Source of the DNA: Sphingobacterium sp. ML3W
GTDB taxonomy: Bacteria; Bacteroidota; Bacteroidia; Sphingobacteriales; Sphingobacteriaceae
Assembly: GCF_029542085.1 (NCBI RefSeq)
Contig: NZ_CP107036.1
Coordinates: 806,001 to 870,000 of the forward strand
DNA length: 64,000 bases
Reading direction: 5' to 3'
Under the pieces are notes generated by a model that saw nothing but the letters and a program-made list of their open reading frames with translations, was not told the DNA's origin and did no database searches. The position numbers and the translations under genes were made by a program. This document shows positions 37,202-46,400 of this stretch, piece after piece. Position 1 is the stretch's first letter; each line of letters opens with the position of its first letter.

Positions 37202-39310
37202 ATGGCAAATCAATTTTTAATTAAAGAGACAATGACTGCTATGCAAGGCTTATCAGCTGCTGAAATTACTGCATTACAGGACGGAACTTATGAGGGAGTA
37301 CAGTTATTGGGTTATTACGAAAAGGGGGATACCCCAGCCCCGATTATTTATTATCTAGCTCCACTTACTCCTGATCCCGGGCCCGATGACGGAGGCAGCA
37401 TCATTGCCTTAAGCGGAATAAAATTAATACACAAGTTTCCGGAAAAAGTAGATGTAGGTTATTTTGGCGCATACAAAGCAGGTGATGTAACCCAAATTAT
37501 TCAAAAGGTTGTTGATAGATATAAATCAGTAATTATTTCAAAAGATTGTTTAATAAATCCAGTAGATGTTAATTATCCAACTTCCAAATTCAATGGTGGA
37601 ATTAAATTGCGTACCAACAGTACATTAACATTTATTAACCAAGCTACTTTGAAAATGGTACCAACAGCGGCAATTGCTTATACTTTCATAAACTGTGTGA
37701 ATGTCTCCAACGTTTCTATTTATGCTCCCAAAATAATAGGTGACGTAGGAGAGCATCTTAATATTGAGGGGGAGGATGGATATGGTATTTATATCGTAGA
37801 TTCTGAAAATATCAATGTATATGAAGGTTATGTTTCTAAATGTTGGGGTGATGGTTACTACATAGGTTCCGATAGTAAGGGTACAAAAGGAGGAGGACTA
37901 TTTAATTGTATCGCAGATGATAACCGTCGGCAGGGGTTGAGTATCGTGAGTTGGGAGGAAGGGTTGGTTGATGGTGGCGCATATGTCAATACAGGGAGAA
38001 CATCGTTTACAGCACCGGGGTATGGTATCGATATTGAGCCAAATGCAAAAGGCACTGATAAGATAAATGTTACTTTAGCAAATGTAACGACTAAGAATAA
38101 TGAAAAAGGGGGTTTGCAGCTTGTTCCCGGATTTTTTACCGATGTGAAATACATAAACCCATCTTATAATGTTAAAGTAACAAATTATACTTCAGTAGAT
38201 GATGGTACAAGTGGTGCGATCCGCTTTGCCAACCCGCCGTTGGCAACAATGGGAATGCGACCATCTGAAAAAATTTATGGCGCAATATTTATTCAAGGTG
38301 TAACTATATTAAATTCAAAGGAACGTTCCATTGATTTTGCACGTTGGTTTGAGGGATCTCCAAAAGTTACTTTAAGAGATATCTATATAGAGAATTGTAA
38401 TCAAGATCATATTGTGAGTACGAATGAGAGCCAATGTGCTGTAGTTGCCTACATAGACCCGGCTCAATCGTTACAATTGGGGCATGGGGAAGTTAGCATC
38501 GAAAATATTACCATTGTTGATAACAGGACTACCAAATGGATGCTCGTACCGATATGGTTATATTGTGGTACCACTCAAAGTATTGATAATTTCTACATAA
38601 AAAATATAAATACCTATGGGCAGAAATCCGTTAGCAATGGTGAGATCGTAATAAGTAAGACCAATGGGTTTAAGAATGAATATGCTGTAAAGAAATACAA
38701 AAGTTTTTCCTCAGACTTGGATATTATATCGGGATCCTTCAACGGCATTGTTTTATCATCGAATGTTAACAACGTGTTTACACTACCATTGGCAAATAAT
38801 AGTGTAGGTCTGGAATATGAGTTTGAAAATCCCAATGCTGTTGTGTCCCAAATACGTGTAAAAGCAGGTGATAGATTAGGTAACAATGTAAATAATACAG
38901 CAACATCCTTGGTGCTCAGAACGAATAGTGACCGAATAAGGGTTAGAAGTGTTGGTAGAAACAAATGGGAAATCGTTGAACAATTTGGTACGATAACTAC
39001 CAACGGCTTTGTTAGTGGGTTTAAGAATAAGGATTTAATACGGTATTCTGTTACGATACCGAGTATCAGTGCTGAACAAGGAGATGAGGTTTATAATAGC
39101 ACAAACACCATCGGCCAACCCCTTGGTTGGAAATATATTGGTAGCAATTGGATTCCTTTTGGAATTATAGGGATGTTACAGGCAATCCCGTCAGCAAATT
39201 CAGCTACGTTACCAAGTGCTACCTATATACAATCAGAAGTAGAGAGTATCCTAACTGAACTTAGAGATTTGAAGTCGAAGCTGCGTACAGCGGGCGTCTT
39301 GGCAACCTAG
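37202..39310 (+). CDS. tail-spike-like beta-helix protein, array copy 5
   Basis: The shared N-terminal domain has a shorter linker (LAPLTPDPGPDDGGSI). A beta-helix follows from about residue 95 to 480 (GYGIYIVDSENINVYEGYVS, NVTLANVTTKNNEKGG). A beta-rich module (YEFENPNAVVSQIRVKAGD) resembling fibre shaft domains comes next, then a tail-tip QGDEVYNSTNTIGQPLGWKY and the shared C-terminal helix SEVESILTELRDLKSKLR. No signal peptide. Confidence 0.83.
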   Translation: MANQFLIKETMTAMQGLSAAEITALQDGTYEGVQLLGYYEKGDTPAPIIYYLAPLTPDPGPDDGGSIIALSGIKLIHKFPEKVDVGYFGAYKAGDVTQIIQKVVDRYKSVIISKDCLINPVDVNYPTSKFNGGIKLRTNSTLTFINQATLKMVPTAAIAYTFINCVNVSNVSIYAPKIIGDVGEHLNIEGEDGYGIYIVDSENINVYEGYVSKCWGDGYYIGSDSKGTKGGGLFNCIADDNRRQGLSIVSWEEGLVDGGAYVNTGRTSFTAPGYGIDIEPNAKGTDKINVTLANVTTKNNEKGGLQLVPGFFTDVKYINPSYNVKVTNYTSVDDGTSGAIRFANPPLATMGMRPSEKIYGAIFIQGVTILNSKERSIDFARWFEGSPKVTLRDIYIENCNQDHIVSTNESQCAVVAYIDPAQSLQLGHGEVSIENITIVDNRTTKWMLVPIWLYCGTTQSIDNFYIKNINTYGQKSVSNGEIVISKTNGFKNEYAVKKYKSFSSDLDIISGSFNGIVLSSNVNNVFTLPLANNSVGLEYEFENPNAVVSQIRVKAGDRLGNNVNNTATSLVLRTNSDRIRVRSVGRNKWEIVEQFGTITTNGFVSGFKNKDLIRYSVTIPSISAEQGDEVYNSTNTIGQPLGWKYIGSNWIPFGIIGMLQAIPSANSATLPSATYIQSEVESILTELRDLKSKLRTAGVLAT

Positions 39311-39334
39311 TAAGTTCGCAAACATATAAAATGT

Positions 39335-39362
39335 AATGCGGTATTCTACAAGATACCGCATT
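39335..39362 (+). terminator. terminator of array copy 5
   Basis: A perfect 10-bp stem (AATGCGGTAT with ATACCGCATT), an 8-nt loop and a T-run. Confidence 0.85.
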
Positions 39363-39404
39363 TTTCTGTTAATAAGGCACAGCATAAAATGTATAGTTTC
39401 ATAG

Positions 39405-39506
39405 ACTTTTCGGTATCTCCCACATACCGCTTACATACAGCTTGTTTTCCTCAGATAGCCACCTCAAGAGCGATAGATTTGCTTATAACATTTAAATCAA
39501 AAAAAT
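39405..39506 (+). promoter_or_regulatory. array promoter cassette 6
   Basis: CGGTAT-N7-ATACCG at 39411-39429; -7 element TAGATTTGC from 39474, again 63 bp away although the bases around it have diverged; ATG at 39507. Confidence 0.8.
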
Positions 39507-41369
39507 ATGGCAAATCAATTTCTTATTAAAAAAACGATGGTGGATATGAAAAATCTACTGCCAGGTGAAATTGCTGGATTGCAAGGCAGCAACCCAATCT
39601 ATGCAGGCGTACAGCTACTAGGCTATTACAAAAAAGGGGATACACCAGCACCGATTATTTATCACTACGTTGATCCGCTTAAAGATCCTGATCCTGGACC
39701 AGAAGATAATGGGAGCGTAATTGCAGTCGGTGGGATCAAACTTTTTCATAACTATATAGCTGATATCAATCTTTTGTATTTTGGCCTGCAGGAAGGGCAG
39801 GTGATCAATTCCTATCTCACAAAAGCACTTCGAATTACAGCCAATACCGGCTCTTATACAATTATTCCCAAAGGATCATTTTTAATTGATAGATCTTACA
39901 CGCCAATTGCTAACTCGCGGATTAAAGGTCTGGGCCGAAATGCTACTAAAATCACTTTAAATCCATCCACGGCGACCGATTCCGGAGCCTTTGAAAATTA
40001 CATGTTTCTTAATTTGAACGGGAATTTTGAGCTCACAGATGTCGAACTCGACGCCAATGCTCCAAATTTAACGGCCAAACGATCCAGTGGTATTGACAAT
40101 AGAAACGCTGTTTCAAATGCCATATACAAAAGGTTGAGAATAAAAAATGCAAAAACTTTATCACCCAGTTTTAGCGGAGGCTACGGTATCACCTTCTGGC
40201 ATGGCGGATGTGATCATGTGATGATCGACGATATCGAATTTGAAAACATTGGACAGTCCGATCTAGGATTATTTGAAATGGAAAACTGGACCGTTAGGAA
40301 TATCAAATCAAAGAATTGCGGCTATATGGTGATCAATGTGGAGTCATCCAATAACTCCCGGGGAGTCAAAAACGGAGTAGTCGACACAGTCTATGCGTCA
40401 AATGTCGGCCGAAGTGTGATTTCATTGATCCGGAATTCAGCTTCAATAGGAGATGTAGAGTCAATTACTGTCCAGAATGTTTATGTAGATAAATGCGGGC
40501 TCACTAACAGCGATGTTGGCGGAATTCGGGTAAGAGGGACAAAGAACTGTACCATTGACACGGTCAAGATCGAAGAATGCAATAGCGTAGGCATCCGTGT
40601 CAGCGGCGACTGGTTCGGATTTAAGGGAACTGTAAACAATTATGTCGATTTGGCTTCACTTACAGGTTTAAATAAAGGTGATATTTACAGAGTATCTTCC
40701 GAAGGACTATTATATACTTATTTGGATAACCAATTTCAACCGGAGGGGCAGGGACAGTCTCAGGAGCTGTTGAAATGCCGGAATTTAGTGTTGCGGAATA
40801 TCAGCATCAATAAGATTCAGGCAGCTGTCAATGGTGAGGGATTAAGGGTGCAGGGAGAAGCTTTCTGTTCACACGATGGTATCACTTTATCCGATATTTA
40901 TATTGGCAATAGTCAGAGTACCGGAGTTTTGGCGACTTATTCCAATCGAATTACAGTCAACAATTTAAAGATTGATAAGATCAATACCTCTCGCGGAATG
41001 CAGTTTACGCTATGCAATGACATTCATGTACAGGGAGGTTATATCTCCAATATTGGTAATTATGGAGCAGGTTTTACAGATTGTAAAGAGGTACTTATTA
41101 ATGGTTTGAAGATTACAAATCCGGGTGTGTCGGCTTTCTATTTTAATAATGCTACTGATGCGGTTAAAATAATAGGCTGTACCACTAGAGATATTAGGAG
41201 CCCTAAGCTAATGACTAATTCAGTAATCGTTGAGTCTAACTTGCCCACTCGAAATCCCAAGTATATTATAGCGGATAATGATTTTGAGGATGCCGTTGGC
41301 AATAAAATTACCATACAGAATGGTTTAATACAGGATCGTATGAAAATCTTCAACAATGTAGGTGTTTAA
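39507..41369 (+). CDS. tail-spike-like beta-helix protein, array copy 6, no C-terminal helix
   Basis: The shared N-terminal domain has a 2-residue insertion (LQGSNPIYAGVQLLGYY). It is followed by LYFGLQEGQVINSYLTKAL and a long beta-helix with many rungs (GIRVRGTKNCTIDTVKIEEC, NRITVNNLKIDKINTSRGMQ). It ends directly after the helix at IFNNVGV and lacks the C-terminal LTELRDLK helix of copies 2-5. It is the parent type of the ghost at 26224. Confidence 0.83.
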   Translation: MANQFLIKKTMVDMKNLLPGEIAGLQGSNPIYAGVQLLGYYKKGDTPAPIIYHYVDPLKDPDPGPEDNGSVIAVGGIKLFHNYIADINLLYFGLQEGQVINSYLTKALRITANTGSYTIIPKGSFLIDRSYTPIANSRIKGLGRNATKITLNPSTATDSGAFENYMFLNLNGNFELTDVELDANAPNLTAKRSSGIDNRNAVSNAIYKRLRIKNAKTLSPSFSGGYGITFWHGGCDHVMIDDIEFENIGQSDLGLFEMENWTVRNIKSKNCGYMVINVESSNNSRGVKNGVVDTVYASNVGRSVISLIRNSASIGDVESITVQNVYVDKCGLTNSDVGGIRVRGTKNCTIDTVKIEECNSVGIRVSGDWFGFKGTVNNYVDLASLTGLNKGDIYRVSSEGLLYTYLDNQFQPEGQGQSQELLKCRNLVLRNISINKIQAAVNGEGLRVQGEAFCSHDGITLSDIYIGNSQSTGVLATYSNRITVNNLKIDKINTSRGMQFTLCNDIHVQGGYISNIGNYGAGFTDCKEVLINGLKITNPGVSAFYFNNATDAVKIIGCTTRDIRSPKLMTNSVIVESNLPTRNPKYIIADNDFEDAVGNKITIQNGLIQDRMKIFNNVGV

Positions 41370-41544
41370 GGTAAATTAAATGAATAATATAGTAAGGTAA
41401 GGGACAGATCTTTTTTATAGTTAGGGTTTGATCAACTTTTTCTATGAAATGATCAATAGTTATTTAAGGTAACATACCTATCTTTAGGTATTGAAGAACC
41501 ACACGTCGGTTTACGGTTAGTTCGACCAACAGATTAGCCAAATT

Positions 41545-41572
41545 GCTTCCCTCTTCCGGTTAGGAGGGAGGC
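41545..41572 (+). terminator. terminator of array copy 6
   Basis: GCTTCCCTC pairs with GAGGGAGGC (one wobble pair), then CTTTTTG. Confidence 0.75.
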
Positions 41573-41613
41573 TCTTTTTGTTTTAGGGCTTCTATGTACT
41601 CAGATAGCTGCTA

Positions 41614-42003
41614 TTATTTGATTGATGTAGCGTAAACGATATACTCGTTTACAATAGACAGGTCAGCTTCTGCCCAGTCGTAATCAAGCAGTTGATCTAT
41701 CGCTACCCATATTGTCTAGGCATGCTCCAGCGCTTTTACTTCTCCAGATTGTAGGCTGCATACAAAAGGGTAGAGCCGCAGCGAAAAGTCAGCATAGTGC
41801 TCGACCATTGTGAGCGCTTTGCGTATGGTGATATCAATATTGATCTCCTCTCTGATTTCTCTGAGTAGGCAGTCTCCTTTCGATTCTCCGGTTTCGATCT
41901 TTCCTCCCGGGAATTCCCATTTCAATGGCAGTTTCATCGACGCTGATCGTTGGCAGATCAGTATTTTATTGGCGTGTTCTATCGCACAGGTTACTTGCAG
42001 CAT
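41614..42003 (-). pseudogene. Nudix hydrolase, nonsense-mutated copy
   Basis: Aligns end to end with the intact Nudix gene at 61577 but has a TAG stop where that copy has Gln (after KALEHA), leaving 95 of about 129 codons. The Nudix box GGKIETGESKGDCLLREIRE is intact and lies before the stop, so a truncated protein might be made, but it would lack the last helix of the fold. Two single-codon deletions are also present. Confidence 0.85.
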
Positions 42004-42228
42004 AGTGATTTAAAGGTAATGATTATCTCACAATTGAATCGCTTATAATAGATTAAATGCAGGTTTTCCGTAGGATATGGTCTGCTGAATTAACTATAGA
42101 TTTTCAGAATGTAGTTATCGGAATCATACAAGTCAAGATCCTTGATCGAAAGAATTTTCCCGTTTCTATTATTAATTACATCTACATAATTAGCTGTTTT
42201 TATGTAAGTTTGAATAGACCAAATTGTG

Positions 42229-42435
42229 ATGGCTGAATTCAAAGAACATATCGAAATATTTAGGGAAACTAGTGGTACACGGTTTGAAGCCTGGCGGGTG
42301 CTCATCGACCCCAAGGAAAAGCTGTATCCCGTTTATTGGAAATGGGATGAAGGTAAGTTTTGGGATAGAGACTTGGCTGTACAAAATATGAAACGCCGTT
42401 ATCCAGCTTTAGAAATAAGGTTCTGCCGATCCTGA
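42229..42435 (+). CDS. 68-residue protein of unknown function
   Basis: Begins MAEFKEHIEIFRE; rich in Trp, Arg and Tyr (FEAWRVLIDPKEKLYPVYWK, YPALEIRFC). Soluble, no signal. It is duplicated at 62195, where a stop interrupts it; the intact copy here suggests it is under selection. A GTG three bases upstream could also serve as start. It is divergent from the Nudix gene in both copies. Confidence 0.5.
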   Translation: MAEFKEHIEIFRETSGTRFEAWRVLIDPKEKLYPVYWKWDEGKFWDRDLAVQNMKRRYPALEIRFCRS

Positions 42436-42436
42436 C

Positions 42437-42568
42437 CACGCTTTTATCCATTTAAAAAGGGGTGGTATCAGATATGGAGTGGCACCGCATAAGCCTATCT
42501 TGCTTTTGACTTTGGTCGAACTGATCGACAAAGGTATCGTATTGAACAATCGCTTCGAAGTCCATTAA
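42437..42568 (+). pseudogene. N-terminal remnant of an HNH endonuclease-type gene
   Basis: An open frame without a start reads HLKRGGIRYGVAPHKPILLL followed by TLVELIDKGIVLNNRFEVH, then a stop. The pattern GG-x-x-YG-x-APHKPILLL is the usual N-terminus of a family of Bacteroidota HNH endonucleases and restriction-like proteins. The catalytic part is missing. It ends 18 bp before the left border repeat of the defence island, as if the island's arrival or loss of sequence truncated it. Confidence 0.55.
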
Positions 42569-42585
42569 GCGTTGAGTAGGGAGGG

Positions 42586-42662
42586 ATTCGAACTAACCCT
42601 CTCACTTCACTATAAACCTTAATTTTAAGTGTTTTTTAGAATAGCTGCCACGATTCTGCCAT
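42586..42662. repeat. left border repeat of the defence island (att-like)
   Basis: The core AATAGCTGCCACGATTCTGC plus CAT (42640-42662) matches 22 of 23 bases at 55566-55588. ATTCGAACTA occurs 54 bp before the left core and 53 bp before the right core. The left arm GGATTCGAAC, read on the minus strand, resembles a tRNA T-arm. Candidate recombination site. Confidence 0.6.
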
Positions 42663-42881
42663 AGAATTTCCATTTTATTTACAGCTTCAAAAAACTAAAT
42701 ATTATAACCTTTAACAATAAGACAAAGAGCAACTTAATTCATTTTTATTAGAACAAATATAACTAATTTTCTTAGTTAATCCATTTCTAATTTTTGTTTA
42801 TATAGGAAAAAGAAAGCTTTCAATAATGTTATTACCTCAATTAAATTTGTTTTTCTTTTTGTAATTTCGAATGCATTAGCC

Positions 42882-43373
42882 ATGACAATTACTTTTATGG
42901 GAAATTATAAAAACTTAGAAACTGAATTTATTGAGAGGACTTTGCATTTAATTTCGCAATATGAATCTCAATTGCATAAATACTCTTTTGCAGAACAGTA
43001 TAATCACACATTGCTAATAAATTGTCTTTTAGGCGTTATTGTCTTACCCAAAGAACGAACGATTGGATTCTTGCCAAACAGCAGGCTTACAAGGGAATTA
43101 TTAGAAAATATGGGTATTAAAGAATCTATAATTCATGATGAATACCAAGACCTTAGGTCACTTGTTATAAAACTACGACATTGCATAGCTCATTTCAGTT
43201 TAAGCTTCGAATCTGAAGGTGATGATTTTTTAATAAATAGAATTCATTTTAAAGATTATGACAATCGTACTGAGATAGTTATAGCCTCATTTATTCCTGA
43301 AGAGCTTTTGAACTTTATTCGATATTATGGGAATTGGGTTATTTCTAATATTAGAAAAAATCAGTTAGAATAA
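42882..43373 (+). CDS. HEPN-domain protein (pEK499_p136-like)
   Basis: 163 residues, helical. It holds the HEPN signature Rx4H as LRHCIAHFSLSF near residues 98-108, and LLINCLLGVIVLPKER typical of the pEK499_p136 family of HEPN proteins. HEPN domains with this motif are metal-independent RNases or regulatory partners in toxin-antitoxin and abortive-infection systems. It lies 58 bp upstream of the first STAND gene on the same strand and is probably part of that unit. Confidence 0.65.
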   Translation: MTITFMGNYKNLETEFIERTLHLISQYESQLHKYSFAEQYNHTLLINCLLGVIVLPKERTIGFLPNSRLTRELLENMGIKESIIHDEYQDLRSLVIKLRHCIAHFSLSFESEGDDFLINRIHFKDYDNRTEIVIASFIPEELLNFIRYYGNWVISNIRKNQLE

Positions 43374-43431
43374 TTTTCAGCAACTATTCCAACTGATAAT
43401 AATTTCGCTCTTCTTTAATTAAGAAATCTTT

Positions 43432-46400
43432 ATGAATACTATATCCCAAATTGAAAATGCTCTAAAATCTATTGATCAAGCGACATTCCAGCGTTTAATT
43501 AATCATTTGTTATACCTTCAAGGTAATGAATTTATTAGCGCACCTGGAGCTGTGGTTGGTAAAGAAAAAACAAGTAAGGGGACACCAGACTCATTTTTTT
43601 GTAATAATGGAAAATATTTATTTGTTGAATGTACAACCAAAGAGAAAATTGGAAAAGCAAAATCATTCCTTGAAAAACTGTCCAAGGATGTTGAACATTG
43701 TTTTAACGAGTCAATTACTACAATCAAAAAAGAAAACATTCAAAAAGTTGTATTAGCCTGTAACGAAAAAATAGATGTTGACGAGCACAGAATTTTAAGT
43801 GAGAAGGTCAAATCTTATAATTTTGAAACTGATTTTGAAATACTGAATATACAAAATTTACCTATTCATTTATTTGAGATTCCGAAGTTAGTTACAGAAT
43901 ATTTAAATATTGAAATTGTAAAAGGAGATATCTATAAGCTAGATGATTTTCTACTCAAGACTACAAAGGGAATACAACCATCACTTATAAATGATTTTAT
44001 TGGGAGGGAAGAAGAGTTAAACAAATGTCTGGATGCATTTGGTCGGGTTAACATTCTTTTACTAACAGGGGGGCAAGGAGTAGGAAAATCAAAATTAGCG
44101 GTAAGAATTTTACAAGAAATGTCTCAAGATGGCTACCAACCAATAGTTATACAAAGTTCTGGTGTCTCTTTGTGGGATGATTATAAACATCTGTTTCTTC
44201 CAAATAAAAGATATATAATTCTATTTGATGATGCAAATAAATCAATTAACAATTTGAAATATTTGCTTAGCAGATTAGATGACACAATATCTTATGAAGT
44301 TAAAATAGTTATTACCTCTAGAGATTATGTAAAAAACGAAGTATCAAATGCTTTAGAAAATTATGCTTTTGAAGAACAAAACCTCTCAGAATTGTCAGAT
44401 GATATTATAGGGAAAATAGTTCTTCCAGAACTAAGGAACTTTAGGAATCGTGGGCTAATAAAGCGAAAAATTGTGGATTTGTCAAAAGGGAATGCTAGGC
44501 TGGCTTTAATGGCAACATATTCAATTACACCTAATTCAGAAACAAACTATCTGAATAATCCTGTGCTATTATATGAGAAATATTTTAAAAAAATTTCTCA
44601 AGAATTAGGCATTTTCAATGAACCAATAGGTCTTAAAGCGATAGCAATCGTTTCATTTTTTGGTGTTATTGATCGAAAAAATGAAGAACTTAAAATAGTT
44701 TTAGAAGCAAGTTTCAAAATAGATTGGAATGAGCTATGGACAGCCATAATGCATTTCCATGCAAATGAGATCTTAAATGTATATTCCAATGAAGTTGCAA
44801 AAGTCTCGGACCAAGTATTAGCAACATATGTGTTCTATAAATGTTTTTTAGACGTGAAGTCATCAATTATTAGCTATACTGATTGGATTTATACATTTAC
44901 TGAAAAGCATTCACATAGGTTAAGAATTTCACTGATTGATGTAAATAATACATTTTCTTACAGTCATATTAGAGATTTAGTAATGCCTCATTTAAATGCT
45001 GTTTTAAAGAGAACTGAATCGGAGGAAGATCTTTATACTTTTTATAAACTATTTTGGTTTTACAAGGGATTAGACTGTTTAATGTATTTGAAAAGATGTA
45101 TCGAAAACTTAAATCAAGAAGAGAAAGCTCAATTAGATAACCATGAGCCGGTTTTCAATGGAAACCAAGCTTCTTCTCAGTATTTCGAGCTCTTAAAACA
45201 GTTCTGGTATCATCCGACAGAGTTGCTTAGACCAGCTTTAGAACTGACATTTATATTATTGGAAAAGCAACCTGAGAGAAATCAAGAAATTTCAAAATGT
45301 TTGATTGAAGGATTTAAATATAAATATGAAGATCTTGAAAATGGATACATCCGTCAGAGTATTCTATTCGATGTATTATTTGAGGAAAACCATACAGAAT
45401 TCATAAAGAAATATCTGAACACAATATTTTTAGAAATAACTGAAATTTTACTGGGTTGGCATTTTACTGAATTTGGACCATCAAAAGGAAAAGCTTTCAC
45501 TATGCTTAATTTTGATCTTTATAAATCAGATGCCTTAATGAGCTTAAGAAAAAGAATATTTGATCGATTTTATATTCTTTTTGACTCAAATAGCGAACAT
45601 TTTGACAAAATATTAAATAAAATAATTCGTCCTGGTGCCATAATTGATAATGAAACCTATGTTGAAGAACTACCGAGTTATCAAAAAATTATTTCGGAGA
45701 AATTAGATGTCAAAAAATATACGCATTGTGATTTTGTAATAGCACTAGCTAAGAAATTATCTGAAAAAGGGGTAGCTGTGCCTGGCAATTGGAACCTTTT
45801 TATAGAATCTGATGTAATTAAAATTTCAAAGTTGTTAAACTTTGAAAGAGAATTTAGAAAAGGAAAATCATTTAAGGAAGCTCAAATAGTAAAACAAAAG
45901 GAATTTGATGAGTTTGTCAAAAGTAAAGATTGGACAACCCTTGAAGATTTTTTCTTAAACGTGGACGCTTTTTTTATTCAAGAAGCTCGATTGAGATGGG
46001 AGATTGAATCTTCTGTTTCAGATATTTTTTTATCCATTGCTAGAAAGGATAAACTACAATTTGTAAATTCCTTAAGATTATTTTTCAGTGGTAGAGTTTC
46101 CTTTAACATCAACACTAGAGTTATTTTTGCTGCGTATAACTATGAAATTTTGACTTGTGATGAACTTTTAGAATTGATTGACGATTATAATTTTAAAGGG
46201 AAAAATTATTGGGAATCGGTAATACTCTCAATGGTGCCGGAAAGGCAAATAAACAAATCAATCTTAAATCGACTTATTAAGAATTTCGAAAAAATAGATG
46301 ATCAAACATATGTGCAAGAAATGATCGATTATTTAAAGTATGATCGCACATTTGATAAGCATAAACAAGGTAAGCCTAACTTACAAAAGCATAATATTAT

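Larger units (their letters stand above)
41443..42435. repeat. ~1-kb direct repeat, copy A (terminator, Nudix, small ORF)
   Basis: About 990 bp that recur at 61405-62401 in the same orientation and order: spacer, GCTTCCCTC terminator, minus-strand Nudix gene, + strand 68-residue ORF. Each copy lies just downstream of a tail-spike gene end. The two copies differ by scattered substitutions and small indels, so the duplication is not recent. Confidence 0.9.

Noticed and set aside
26601..39506. Regularly recurring ~100-bp blocks considered as a CRISPR-like repeat
   Set aside because: The spacing is 2-4 kb with whole genes between, and no cas genes are present; they are promoter cassettes.
26702..41369. 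Diversity-generating retroelement for passenger variation
   Set aside because: No reverse transcriptase, template repeat or adenine-biased variable repeat was seen in the window; variation is by whole passengers.
42570..42610. tRNA-like GGATTCGAAC segment
   Set aside because: Only a T-arm-like stretch on the minus strand; no acceptor, D-arm or anticodon arm could be paired, so it is not called a tRNA.
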